This document shows positions 16,328 through 25,021 of a stretch of 32,175 nucleotides of DNA, in pieces. This DNA comes from Eubacteriales bacterium. GTDB taxonomy: Bacteria > Bacillota > Clostridia > Lachnospirales > Lachnospiraceae. Positions within the stretch are counted from its first letter, which is position 1, and each line of letters starts with the position of its first letter. The stretch lies in assembly GCA_030536755.1 (NCBI GenBank), contig JAUNPJ010000047.1, positions 1-32,175 on the forward strand, given 5' to 3'. The notes under the pieces were generated by a model. That model worked only from the letters and a program-made list of their open reading frames with translations. It did not search any database and was not told the origin of the DNA. Position numbers and translations under genes: made by a program.

Positions 16328-16356
16328 ATTATATACCCCCTGTGGGTATTTTGCAA
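16328..16356 (-). promoter_or_regulatory. Promoter of csoR-copA
   Basis: On the minus strand TTGCAA (16351-16356), a 17-base spacer, then perfect TATAAT (16328-16333). The spacer is almost entirely filled by CsoR operator 2, so repressor binding would block polymerase directly. Confidence 0.85.
16333..16349. promoter_or_regulatory. CsoR operator 2 (between -35 and -10)
   Basis: ATACCCCCTGTGGGTAT: second ATACCC-N5-GGGTAT site, 33 bases (about three helical turns) from the first, lying exactly in the promoter spacer. Confidence 0.85.
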
Positions 16357-16374
16357 CTATTTTCTACTTTTTTC

Positions 16375-16404
16375 TTGTACTTTATTAAAAAACTCCTTTA
16401 TAAT
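16375..16404 (+). promoter_or_regulatory. Possible promoter of the PHP gene
   Basis: TATAAT at 16399-16404 with TTGTAC 18 bases upstream on the plus strand. The -35 is poor. A small GTTGC/GCAAC hairpin lies in the leader near 16430-16444. Confidence 0.45.
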
Positions 16405-16473
16405 CATTTATGAAGTAAATAAATATGTGTTGCTGAGGGCAACGTTTCATGTAGAAAAAGGAAATGATAAACT

Positions 16474-17319
16474 ATGACAAATCTGATTGATTTACACGTA
16501 CACTCTAACTGTTCTGACGGGACATGCAGCCCTTCCGAGCTTGTAAAAAAGGCTCTCAAAAATAATTTGAGAGCCTTTGCTTTGACGGACCATGATACCA
16601 CCGACGGCATTGACGAAGCGCTGTGTGCAGCTTCCGGCAGCCATCTGGAGGTAATCCCCGGTATTGAATTTTCAACCACTTATGAGGGAAAAGACATCCA
16701 CATGCTCGGACTTGGCATCGACCATCACAACGCACATTTTCAGGAATCGCTGGAAGTCTTTCGCAATCATCGCCAAACACGCAATCTGCAGATGATTGAC
16801 AAACTGCGCGAACACGGCATTGATATCTCCTATGAAAAACTTCTGAAGGAATATCCGGATTGCACCGACGTCTGGACACGGGCACATTTTGCACGTTTTC
16901 TTCTGGATCACGGCTATGTTTCCTCCAGAAACGAAGCTTTTGATCGCTATCTGGGTGACCGTGCCTGCTGCTTCGTCCCTCGCCCGAAGGTTTCTCCTTT
17001 TCAGGTAATTTCCCTGATCCATGAGGCAGGCGGCTATGCTGTCCTGGCCCACCCGCTTCTCTATGGATTTTCCAGCCAGAATCTGGAACTTCTGGTGCGC
17101 CGCTGCAAAGAGGCAGGTGTCGACGGTCTGGAAGCCGTTTACTCCCGCAACCGCGGTTCCGACGAATCCTCCATGCGCCAACTTGCCAGACGCTTCGGAC
17201 TGAAAATCACCGGCGGTTCCGATTTCCACGGAGACAACAAGCCGGATATCCAGCTTGGAACCGGCACAGGGAATCTGCGCATCCCCTATGAACTGTGGGC
17301 GCATTTAAAAGAATCATAA
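16474..17319 (+). CDS. PHP-domain phosphoesterase
   Basis: A metal-dependent phosphoesterase of the YciV/TrpH type; characterised relatives remove phosphate from 3',5'-nucleotides or trim RNA from the 5' end. Metal-site motifs run through the 281 residues: HVHSNCSDGT at 8-17, ALTDHDT at 36-42, IPGIEFS near 64-70, DHH near 89, AHPLLYG in the middle and GGSDFHGDNKP near the end. No signal peptide or membrane segment is seen. An AAGGAA site lies before the ATG, and a TATAAT at 16399-16404 with a weak TTGTAC -35 may be its promoter. Its end is 18 bases from the convergent ppk end. A long perfect hairpin lies inside the coding region at 16548-16578. Exact substrate unknown. Confidence 0.9.
   Translation: MTNLIDLHVHSNCSDGTCSPSELVKKALKNNLRAFALTDHDTTDGIDEALCAASGSHLEVIPGIEFSTTYEGKDIHMLGLGIDHHNAHFQESLEVFRNHRQTRNLQMIDKLREHGIDISYEKLLKEYPDCTDVWTRAHFARFLLDHGYVSSRNEAFDRYLGDRACCFVPRPKVSPFQVISLIHEAGGYAVLAHPLLYGFSSQNLELLVRRCKEAGVDGLEAVYSRNRGSDESSMRQLARRFGLKITGGSDFHGDNKPDIQLGTGTGNLRIPYELWAHLKES
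16548..16578. repeat. Perfect 13-base hairpin inside the PHP coding region
   Basis: AAAGGCTCTCAAA-AATAA-TTTGAGAGCCTTT: both arms pair fully around a 5-base loop at codons 25-35 of the PHP gene. It looks like an intrinsic terminator, but only the short T runs of the arm and TTT two bases later follow it. Confidence 0.7.
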
Positions 17320-17337
17320 ATGGATACGCAAGGACCT

Positions 17338-19479
17338 TTATTCCTCCACATGTTCTGCCGGAATGAAGGTTCTTGATTTCATCGGATCGACCGGCTTTTT
17401 CGCTCTCTGCTGTGCCCAATCACAGAAGTACATCTGGGAATTCAAAAGAGCCTTGCCTCTGCGGTCCACTTTTACATAAGCACCATCCGGCTGCAGCACA
17501 TGTGCTTTCATGTTATCCTGCATCTCAATCTCGAGAATCTGAATCACTTCTTTTTTGATATTCTCATCTTCCACCGGGAATACAATTTCCACACGGCGAT
17601 CCAGATTACGCGGCATCCAGTCTGCACTTCCCATAAATACATTTTCTTCTCCATTGTTATAAAAATAGAAAATACGGCTGTGCTCCAGGAAATCTCCGAC
17701 AATGGAACGCACCTGGATATTTTCACTGATGCCCGGAATACCTGTTTTCAGACAGCAGATTCCGCGGACAACCAATTCAATCTTGACTCCAGATTCCGCA
17801 GCATAATAAAGCGCTTTCATGATATCCGGGTCACACAGAGAATTCATTTTTGCCTTGATAAATGCCGGTTTGCCATCCTGCGCATGGAGTGCCTCTCTCT
17901 CAATCATTTTCACAAACCGCTTTTTCATCCACAATGGCGCCACAATCAGCTTATTCCAATATTTCGGTTCCGAGTAGCCGGAGAGCATATTAAAGACAGC
18001 CGTCGCATCCTCGCCATAGCGGGAATCGCAGGTAAAAATACCACAGTCTGTATACAGCTTAGCCGTGCTGTCGTTGTAGTTACCGGTACCCAGATGCACG
18101 TAACGGCGGATTCCCTCTTCCTCTCTTCGCACGACCAGAGTGATCTTGCTGTGTGTTTTCAGACCTACCAGTCCATAGATAACATGGCATCCTGCCTTCT
18201 CCAGCATTTTTGCCCAGACAATGTTGTTTTCCTCGTCAAATCTCGCCTTCAGTTCCACCAGAACAGAAACCTGCTTGCCATTCTCTGCCGCCTGTGCCAG
18301 TGCCGCAATAATCGGTGAATGACCGCTGACGCGGTACAACGTCTGTTTGATTGCCAGCACATCGGGATCTTTTGCCGCCTGACGTACAAAATCCACGACC
18401 GGATCAAAACTTGCATACGGATGGTGCAGGAAAATATCCTGTTTGCGGATCGCCGCAAAGATATCGTTGTTGCTCTCCTGGATTTCCGGTACGGGAGCCG
18501 GTACATATTTCCTTGCCTTAAACGCATCAAATCCATCCAACCCGTACATTTTCATCAAAAAGGTCAGATCCAGCGGGCCCGGAATATAATAGATGTCGGA
18601 ATCTTTAATCTGAAATTCTGTTTTCAGAATCTTTAAAAGCTGTTCATCCATCTTCTCTTCCACTTCCAGACGAATCACCTCGCCCCACTGACGTTTTTTC
18701 AGCTGTTTCTGGATTTCTTTGAGAAGATCCTCTGCCTCGTCCTCATCAATGGACAAATCCGCATTACGCATGATGCGATATGGATGCGCGCAGACGACGT
18801 CGTAGCTTAAAAACAGTTTTCCAATGTTTCGCTCTATGATTTCCTCCAGCAGGATGACTGCCCGCTCCTGTTCCTGGGAAGCCGGAATCTCGACCAGACG
18901 CGGAAGTACCGATGGCACCTGCACCGTTGCAAACTCCAGTTCCTCTTTTCCCTTTTTCTGATCTTTTTTGCGAATCAACGCGCCGAGATTCAATGTTTTG
19001 TTTCGAATCAGCGGAAACGGTCTGGAAGAATCCATCGCCATCGGTGTCAGGACAGGATAAACATTGTCCTGGAAATATTCATCCACGAAAGTTCCCTGTT
19101 CTTCGGTCAGATCTTCATGCTCCATGATCACGCTCACGCCGATTTTATTTAATGCCGGAACAAGAGAACGGTTGTATGTAGAGTATTGCTGCTGCACCAG
19201 TTCATGTGTCCGCTCACCGATTTCTTTCAGCTGTTCTTTTGGTGACAGTCCGGCAATGTCCGGTTTGGTATACTTTGCGTGTACCTGATCTTTCAAAGAA
19301 GCGACACGGATCATAAAAAATTCGTCCAGATTGGATGCCGTAATACTCAGAAATTTCAATCGTTCAAACAGAGGCAGCGTCTTATCCCTCGCCTCACTCA
19401 GTACTCTCTCATTAAATTTGATCCAGCTTAATTCTCTGTTCACATAATATTCCGGTGTTTCATATTTTGTATAGTCCAT
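17338..19479 (-). CDS. ppk: Polyphosphate kinase (PPK1)
   Basis: Reversibly builds long-chain polyphosphate from ATP. The 713-residue length is normal for PPK1. The N-terminal domain begins YVNRELSWIKFNERVL with the STASNLDEFFMIRVASLKD-type stretch (here SITASNLDEFF). The middle carries LALKQTLYRV-like IKQTLYRVSG. The autophosphorylated histidine is in HLGTGNYND, with a second phospholipase-D-like domain near the C-terminus. Its ribosome site AGGAGG overlaps the stop of the upstream exopolyphosphatase, and only six bases separate the two, so synthesis and breakdown enzymes are coupled in one operon. The gene ends 18 bases from the convergent PHP gene with no recognisable terminator between. 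Confidence 0.95.
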   Translation of the reverse strand: MDYTKYETPEYYVNRELSWIKFNERVLSEARDKTLPLFERLKFLSITASNLDEFFMIRVASLKDQVHAKYTKPDIAGLSPKEQLKEIGERTHELVQQQYSTYNRSLVPALNKIGVSVIMEHEDLTEEQGTFVDEYFQDNVYPVLTPMAMDSSRPFPLIRNKTLNLGALIRKKDQKKGKEELEFATVQVPSVLPRLVEIPASQEQERAVILLEEIIERNIGKLFLSYDVVCAHPYRIMRNADLSIDEDEAEDLLKEIQKQLKKRQWGEVIRLEVEEKMDEQLLKILKTEFQIKDSDIYYIPGPLDLTFLMKMYGLDGFDAFKARKYVPAPVPEIQESNNDIFAAIRKQDIFLHHPYASFDPVVDFVRQAAKDPDVLAIKQTLYRVSGHSPIIAALAQAAENGKQVSVLVELKARFDEENNIVWAKMLEKAGCHVIYGLVGLKTHSKITLVVRREEEGIRRYVHLGTGNYNDSTAKLYTDCGIFTCDSRYGEDATAVFNMLSGYSEPKYWNKLIVAPLWMKKRFVKMIEREALHAQDGKPAFIKAKMNSLCDPDIMKALYYAAESGVKIELVVRGICCLKTGIPGISENIQVRSIVGDFLEHSRIFYFYNNGEENVFMGSADWMPRNLDRRVEIVFPVEDENIKKEVIQILEIEMQDNMKAHVLQPDGAYVKVDRRGKALLNSQMYFCDWAQQRAKKPVDPMKSRTFIPAEHVEE

Positions 19480-19485
19480 ATTTTC

Positions 19486-21024
19486 CTACCTCCTGGTCAC
19501 TCTTTTTTTCACCACAGGGCGAACTCCAAAAATCTCTTCAAAGAAATCTGCCTTTTCCTTCAGAAGGCCGGTTTCCAGAAGAAGGTTGGCATTGCTGGTT
19601 ACGGTGATGACCAGATGTTCTCCCTTGAGTGTTGCCTTGATGTCCTCTATCTTCTGATAATGGCTTCGGTCCAGTTCGTTGGCCACACGAAGAAGCGCAG
19701 TCAGTTTTGCAATTGTCAGATAATTTTTCGCATCAATTCCAGTCTCGCGGTTCATTTCCGTAAAGTAATCAAATGAATGGTTGTTATATTTTACCACATT
19801 CGCAATGATTTCCTGTTCTGCCTTGGACAGGCCGATAATCTCTGTGGATTTGATGATGTTATAACCACACTCCGACGCATTGCGCACACTGATATATTTT
19901 CCGCACTCATGCAGCTGAATCGCAATCTGCAAAAGCAGGCGTTCCCTGCTTCCCATTCCGTGGATTTTCTTCATACCATCGAACATGGCAAGCGCAATCT
20001 TAATGACGGACTCCACATGGGATTTGCTGCTGTTGTAGCGTTTTCCGATATTTCTGGCCGCCACAAGAATGTCGTTTTCAAAATTATGACTTGTCTTGAT
20101 AATTTTATGTGCCTCACCATAGTCGTATGCAATTCCATCGGCAAGCACCGTGCCGGGCGCCCACATCACTTCCGCGCCAAAGGCATCAATAAATTCTTTA
20201 TACAATACAGCAGTCGGAATGACAAGAGAACCATATTCCGAAGGGATCTCCAGTTCATCCACCAGAAGATCCAGCGGTGTTGTCATGATTTTTTCATAGC
20301 GCTGTTCAAGCTCCGCTCTTTTCATCACCTTCAGATCACTTCTCTCATGAAAAAGAGTATCCATAAAGAAATCGCCAAGTAAAATGACATGCTTAACATC
20401 TCTGTCTTTCAAAAACAGACGCTTAAAACTCATAATATCACTGTGGATAACCTCTTCTACCAGCTGATGATAATGAACGGTCTCTTTTTCCATCTGGCGC
20501 AGACGCTCCCGAATACGCAAAATACCAAGTTTCAGATTCTGCGTGCTGACCAGCGTATCTTTATCAAACAAAGATACCTGTGTGCTTCCGCCTCCAACAT
20601 CCAGAATCGCTGTTCCCTTTTTGATCACTTCTTTGAAGTCTTCTTCCATCGCGGCAATGGATTTATACGACAAAAAGCGCTGTTCTGCATTGCTTAAAAT
20701 ATCTATCTTTATCCCCGTTTTTTGATAAACCTGTTCAATCAAAATATGGGGATTTTTCAATTCACGAAGCGCACTTGTGGCGCAGGCGCGATATTCCGTC
20801 ACACCGTACTCTTTCATCGACTCCACATATGCTTTGATCACTTCGCAGAGTTCCTCCAAAAGCTCATGACTGATTTTGCCATCTGCATAGGCATCCCGCC
20901 CCAGATCCATACGGTATCTCAGATAAGTGATTTCTTTCATCCCGTATTTTCTAGACAGTTCATAAATCTTCATACTCACTTCGTATGAACCAATGTCGAT
21001 GGCGGCAAATGTTGTAATTGCCAT
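19486..21024 (-). CDS. ppx: Exopolyphosphatase / pppGpp phosphatase (Ppx/GppA) with HD-like C-terminal domain
   Basis: Removes terminal phosphate from polyphosphate, and possibly from pppGpp. The N-terminal ASKHA domain shows AAIDIGSYEVSM and the glycine-rich phosphate loop ILDVGGGSTQVSLF. The last 200 residues form an HD-type domain containing LHECGKYIS and IIKSTEIIGLSKAE, as in long bacterial Ppx/GppA proteins. The frame opens at 21093, but AGGAGG a few bases before the ATG at 21024 fixes the start at MAITTFAAIDIG, giving 512 residues. It precedes ppk in a two-gene operon. No clean promoter was found in the 120 bases between the upstream terminator and the gene. Confidence 0.92.
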   Translation of the reverse strand: MAITTFAAIDIGSYEVSMKIYELSRKYGMKEITYLRYRMDLGRDAYADGKISHELLEELCEVIKAYVESMKEYGVTEYRACATSALRELKNPHILIEQVYQKTGIKIDILSNAEQRFLSYKSIAAMEEDFKEVIKKGTAILDVGGGSTQVSLFDKDTLVSTQNLKLGILRIRERLRQMEKETVHYHQLVEEVIHSDIMSFKRLFLKDRDVKHVILLGDFFMDTLFHERSDLKVMKRAELEQRYEKIMTTPLDLLVDELEIPSEYGSLVIPTAVLYKEFIDAFGAEVMWAPGTVLADGIAYDYGEAHKIIKTSHNFENDILVAARNIGKRYNSSKSHVESVIKIALAMFDGMKKIHGMGSRERLLLQIAIQLHECGKYISVRNASECGYNIIKSTEIIGLSKAEQEIIANVVKYNNHSFDYFTEMNRETGIDAKNYLTIAKLTALLRVANELDRSHYQKIEDIKATLKGEHLVITVTSNANLLLETGLLKEKADFFEEIFGVRPVVKKRVTRR

Positions 21025-21144
21025 ACCTGTTCCTCCTCTTACTATTGACACACTTTTCTTCATTTTACTCTTTTTTATTCTGAATATCCACAAGATTAAC
21101 TAAATTTTTATAAAAAAACATCCACCGAATCTTTTGCATACTTG

Positions 21145-21176
21145 AAAAAAATAACGAAGCTTAAAAAGCTCCGTTA
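21145..21176 (-). terminator. Terminator of the folC-pheA-DUF815 operon, overlapping the stop codon
   Basis: On the minus strand TAACGGAGCTT-TTT-AAGCTTCGTTA forms an 11-base stem with one G-U pair and is followed by seven T. The first three bases of the stem are the TAA stop codon of the AAA-protein gene. Confidence 0.9.
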
Positions 21177-22469
21177 CTTTTTCTGCCCAAGCAGATAATC
21201 GATAAACTGCTGAGCCGTTCTTCCATTGAGTCCTCCATGACTCAACTCCCATTTATTTGCCTCCAGAAGAAGATCCTCTTCTGCCATATGAATGTCGTGG
21301 CGCTCGGCAAGTGTTCTCACAATATTCTGAAATTCCTTTTTGCTCGGTGCACTGAAGAAGATGGTGACACCGAATCGATAAACAAGTGACAGCTTCTCCT
21401 GAACGGTATCAGAAGTATGCATATCTTCTCTTCTTCCCTCTTTGTCTCCATATTCCTCTTTGATCAGATGACGGCGATTGGAGGTTGCATAGATCAAAAT
21501 GTTGTCCGGCTTACGCTCCAGTCCACCCTCGATAACTGCCTTGAGATATTTATACTCAATTTCAAATTCCTCAAAAGAAAGGTCATCCATATAAATGATG
21601 AATTTGTAATTGCGGTTTTTGATCTGTGCAATGACCTCATTCAAATCCTGGAACTGGTGCTTGTACACCTCAATGATGCGAAGGCCTTTGTCATAATACT
21701 GATTGAGGATTCCTTTGATGCTGGAGGATTTTCCGGTTCCCGCATCACCAAAGAGCAGACAGTTGTTGGCCTTTCTTCCCTCAACAAAAGCTTCTGTATT
21801 ATCAATCAGCTTTTTCTTCGCAATCTCATATCCTACCAGGTCATCGAGATGCACATGTGCAATGTTTGTGATCGGTTCAATCACGACCTGGTCATTGGTG
21901 TCATGCGCCACGCGGAATGCCTTGTGAAGTCCCAACTTGCCAACACCAAAATCGCGATAAAACTCTACCATATCCTTCATAAACTCTTCTGTGCTTTCTG
22001 CCTGGGACAGCTTTTCGCTGAGGTTGCAGATGCGGTCACGGATTCGCTTGTTAAACATCTTGCTTCCCTCATTGATGTTCACATAGCTGCTTAAGATTTC
22101 ACAGCAGGAAGAGTGGAATTTCTCGTCCAGCGTGCGAAGATCAAAATCAAACAACCCTTTGAAAATCTTAAAATCATGCATGGCAAGCTTGTTGATGCTG
22201 CCCTCGACCGGTCCCACGATCTCACAGGCCGTACTGAATGCATTTTCATGATTTACAAGAAGATAGGTCAGGTAGCAGTGCCACAAATCTCCCGCAAAAC
22301 CATAAGCGCCCGCCATCTCCACCAGTCCGTTGACACAGCTGTAAAACATTTCTCTTAATTCTTCTGCATTTTCCTCCGATGCACAACTGTCGATCAGCTG
22401 TGTCATCTTATTCAAGAGATCCCCTTGCTCAAAATCGCGGTAGAGGATACACTCTCTTACTTTTGACAT
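21174..22469 (-). CDS. DUF815 family AAA ATPase
   Basis: An ATP-binding protein of unknown job found widely in Firmicutes and proteobacteria. Residues 1-200 are a helical domain without known motifs. The AAA part begins near 205 and holds Walker A GDAGTGKSS at 241-249 and Walker B FIIYMDDLSFEEFE near 293-306. It also holds the family-specific LIYATSNRRHLIKEE and the final ELSHGGLNGRTAQQFIDYL. The 431-residue length fits the Firmicutes form. GGAGG lies eight bases before the ATG and 12 bases separate it from pheA. Its place with folC and pheA is probably operonic convenience; no functional link is evident. Confidence 0.88.
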   Translation of the reverse strand: MSKVRECILYRDFEQGDLLNKMTQLIDSCASEENAEELREMFYSCVNGLVEMAGAYGFAGDLWHCYLTYLLVNHENAFSTACEIVGPVEGSINKLAMHDFKIFKGLFDFDLRTLDEKFHSSCCEILSSYVNINEGSKMFNKRIRDRICNLSEKLSQAESTEEFMKDMVEFYRDFGVGKLGLHKAFRVAHDTNDQVVIEPITNIAHVHLDDLVGYEIAKKKLIDNTEAFVEGRKANNCLLFGDAGTGKSSSIKGILNQYYDKGLRIIEVYKHQFQDLNEVIAQIKNRNYKFIIYMDDLSFEEFEIEYKYLKAVIEGGLERKPDNILIYATSNRRHLIKEEYGDKEGRREDMHTSDTVQEKLSLVYRFGVTIFFSAPSKKEFQNIVRTLAERHDIHMAEEDLLLEANKWELSHGGLNGRTAQQFIDYLLGQKK

Positions 22470-22481
22470 GTTTTCTTCCTC

Positions 22482-23612
22482 CTAGTAATTGCCGAATACC
22501 CGCAGGGAATTGGCCTCCTGACCGATCCCGCGCAGTGCATTTTTGACGGCACTCTGCTCCAGATTGCCCTCAAAATCCACGAAAAACCGATATTCCCAAT
22601 TCTTTCCTGTAATCGGGCGTGATTCAATTTTTGTCATATTCAGTCCATTATAAATAATATGGGACAGCATATTGTAAAGCGTACCGCTCTCATGCGGCAG
22701 TTCAAAACAAATGCTGATCTTGTTCGCATTTTTCTCATAGCACTGGTTTTTGCTGACGATAATAAAGCGAGTAGAATTATTTACATTGTGGTAAATCTGC
22801 TCCTTCAGAACTTTCAGTCCATGGAACTGCGCTGCCGCCTTGCTGGCAATGGCCGCATGTGTGACGTCGCCGTCTTTTTTAATTTTCTTCGCTGCTGCCG
22901 CTGTGTTTTCGATTTCTCTTGTCTTCCACTGCGGATTGCTTTCCAAAAACATTTTGCACTGTGCAAGCGCCTGCGGATGGGAATAGACTTCTTTGATATC
23001 CTCCAAAGAAGCTTCCGGAAGGCCAAGCAGTGCATGCTCACATTTGATGATCTGCTCGCCTACAATGTAGAGATTGTACTCTACCAGAAGATCATAAATA
23101 TCTGCAACAATACCTGCCGTGGAATTCTCAATCGGCAGTACCGCATAATCTGCCTGACCGTTCACGATCGCGTCCATGGCATCTCTCCATGTCTTTACAT
23201 GAAAAGAAGTAATGCCATGTCCAAAATATGCCTGCATGGCTGCATAGCTGTATGCACCTTCCACCCCCTGAAATACGACCTTGACATCCTTCATGGGAAG
23301 TTCCTCGATCATGGTAAAATCCGTTTCTTCCTCAATCCCATGCTCCGTCAACAGCTGGTACTGCAGCTTGCGGCTCATGGACATGATCTGCTGAAACAGT
23401 TCTTCCACACCAGTTGCATTAAAATGGCTGTGTGCTTTTGCTTTCAGAGTCTTAATCTTCTGTACTTCGCGTTCTTTGTCAAATACCTGTTTTCCGGTGC
23501 TGATTTTGTAATCCGCAACCTGAGAACAGATTTCCATACGTTTTTCAAAGAGGCGAACGATCTCATTGTCAATGACATCAATTTCATCTCGTAATTGTTT
23601 CAAATCTAACAT
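22482..23612 (-). CDS. pheA: Bifunctional chorismate mutase / prephenate dehydratase
   Basis: Converts chorismate to prephenate and then to phenylpyruvate in phenylalanine synthesis. The AroQ-type mutase helix is at residues 1-85 (LRDEIDVIDNEIVRLFEKRM). The dehydratase spans about 110-285, starting FQGVEGAYSYAAM and containing PIENSTAGIV and NNSTRFIIV. The ACT domain that senses phenylalanine follows, with the ESRPITG motif. All three domains look intact in 376 residues. GAGG lies nine bases before the ATG, which begins one base after the folC stop. Feedback inhibition by phenylalanine is expected from the ACT domain. No attenuator or T-box is seen upstream. Confidence 0.94.
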   Translation of the reverse strand: MLDLKQLRDEIDVIDNEIVRLFEKRMEICSQVADYKISTGKQVFDKEREVQKIKTLKAKAHSHFNATGVEELFQQIMSMSRKLQYQLLTEHGIEEETDFTMIEELPMKDVKVVFQGVEGAYSYAAMQAYFGHGITSFHVKTWRDAMDAIVNGQADYAVLPIENSTAGIVADIYDLLVEYNLYIVGEQIIKCEHALLGLPEASLEDIKEVYSHPQALAQCKMFLESNPQWKTREIENTAAAAKKIKKDGDVTHAAIASKAAAQFHGLKVLKEQIYHNVNNSTRFIIVSKNQCYEKNANKISICFELPHESGTLYNMLSHIIYNGLNMTKIESRPITGKNWEYRFFVDFEGNLEQSAVKNALRGIGQEANSLRVFGNY

Positions 23613-23613
23613 C

Positions 23614-24912
23614 TTATTTTTCCTCTGTTTTCTGTCGTTTTTTTACCAGTTCACTAATTTCTCCCAAAAAGGAAAGAGAACCAAACGCAATAATCACATC
23701 TTCCGGCTTTGCTTTCTTGTAAGCAACTTCTACTGCATCCTGCAGAGACTGCATCGATGTGACATGGCTGTTGTATTTTCGTACTGTCTTGGCGAGTTCT
23801 TCTGCCGGGAGGGCACGCTCATTTTTCGGCGTGGCAACTGTCAGGATTTCCTTCGCATAAGGAGCCGTGATCTGTGCCACACGATCATAATCTTTATCTT
23901 TGAACATTCCCATAATATAGTAGATTGTTTTACCGGCAAAATACTCCTGAATCGATGCCTCCAGTTTCATGGCAGCATCCGGATTGTGGGCTCCGTCAAT
24001 GACAAAAACAGGGCTTTTGTCCAGAATGCTGAATCGTCCGCCCCAGACAGTCTCCTTCATTCCCTTATGAACGGCATCTTTGGAAATCTCATAGCCAAGA
24101 TCTTTGAGAACTTCCAGCACCTTGAGTGCGATCACTGCATTTTCAATCTGATATACACCTGCCATGGAAATCTCATACTCCTCATCTTCATACAGGAATT
24201 TCTGGCCGAAGCAGCTGCTCTCCTCCACCCGTGCATCTTCCTTGTCTGCCACATGAACAGGCACTTTAAATCTGCGTGCTGTCCCCTGTACAACCGTCAT
24301 CGCCTCCGGCTTCTGACGCGTTGTAACTACATGGCATCCGGGCTTAATGATTCCCGCTTTGTTTCTGGCAATCTCCGCAAGTGTGCTGCCGAGAAATCCC
24401 ATATGATCCATACTGATGGAAGTGAGCACGGCAATCTGCGTCGTTGTAATGAGATTTGTCGCATCGAGAAGTCCTCCCATTCCTGTCTCCAACGCAACAA
24501 TTTGGCACTTTAATTCCTTAAAGCATAAAAAAGCTACGGCTGTCTCGATCTCAAACGGTGTCGGATGTGCAAGACCGTCTTTCACCATTGAAGCCACCAC
24601 ACTGGCCACTTTTGTCATCTGTGCGGCAAAAATTTCTTCTGATACAGGCTCACCATTGATCTCGATTCGCTCCAGATAGGAAAACAAGGTCGGTGATACA
24701 TAACGCCCCACTTGATAACCCGCTTCCTTCAATACTGTGGAAACATATGCCAGCACGGAACCTTTTCCATTCGTTCCTGCCACATGAATAAACTGCAGCT
24801 CATCCTGCGGGTTTCCCAGGCGTTCCATCATCGTTTCCATATTGTTGAGCCCCAGAACACTTCCATATTTCTGGGCATGCTCAATATACAATCTGCTTTC
24901 TTTATAATTCAT
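23614..24912 (-). CDS. folC: Folylpolyglutamate synthase / dihydrofolate synthase
   Basis: Adds glutamate to folates, keeping them in the cell and active; many bacterial forms also make dihydrofolate from dihydropteroate. The ATP loop GTNGKGS is at 46-52. SPTLFSYLERIEINGEPVSEE, the omega-loop region ETGMGGLLDATN, and TSISMDHMGFLG with DGAHNPDA further on are the standard Mur-ligase-type motifs. It has 432 residues, the usual size. GGAGA precedes the ATG and a strong promoter lies at 24955-24983. It heads the folC-pheA-DUF815 operon. Confidence 0.94.
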   Translation of the reverse strand: MNYKESRLYIEHAQKYGSVLGLNNMETMMERLGNPQDELQFIHVAGTNGKGSVLAYVSTVLKEAGYQVGRYVSPTLFSYLERIEINGEPVSEEIFAAQMTKVASVVASMVKDGLAHPTPFEIETAVAFLCFKELKCQIVALETGMGGLLDATNLITTTQIAVLTSISMDHMGFLGSTLAEIARNKAGIIKPGCHVVTTRQKPEAMTVVQGTARRFKVPVHVADKEDARVEESSCFGQKFLYEDEEYEISMAGVYQIENAVIALKVLEVLKDLGYEISKDAVHKGMKETVWGGRFSILDKSPVFVIDGAHNPDAAMKLEASIQEYFAGKTIYYIMGMFKDKDYDRVAQITAPYAKEILTVATPKNERALPAEELAKTVRKYNSHVTSMQSLQDAVEVAYKKAKPEDVIIAFGSLSFLGEISELVKKRQKTEEK

Positions 24913-24954
24913 TTTTTATCTCCAAAAATAATCAATAGGTTTACACGTTTTCTT

Positions 24955-24983
24955 ATTATAATACAGACGTATCGTTTTTTCAA
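24955..24983 (-). promoter_or_regulatory. Promoter of the folC-pheA-DUF815 operon
   Basis: On the minus strand TTGAAA (24978-24983), a 17-base spacer, then perfect TATAAT (24955-24960). The overlapping plus-strand TATAAT at 24957-24962 lacks a properly spaced -35. Confidence 0.85.
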
Positions 24984-25021
24984 GAATGGGAACTATATAG
25001 AAAAAACGGAGGTCTACACAT

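Noticed and set aside
22659-24513. Two plus-strand open frames of over 300 codons opposite pheA and folC
   Set aside because: Antisense shadows of genes whose catalytic motifs are all in place on the minus strand.
24936-24962. Divergent plus-strand promoter for the CmpB-like gene using the same TATAAT as folC
   Set aside because: The nearest -35-like TTTACA is only 11 bases away, too close for a functional sigma-A promoter.
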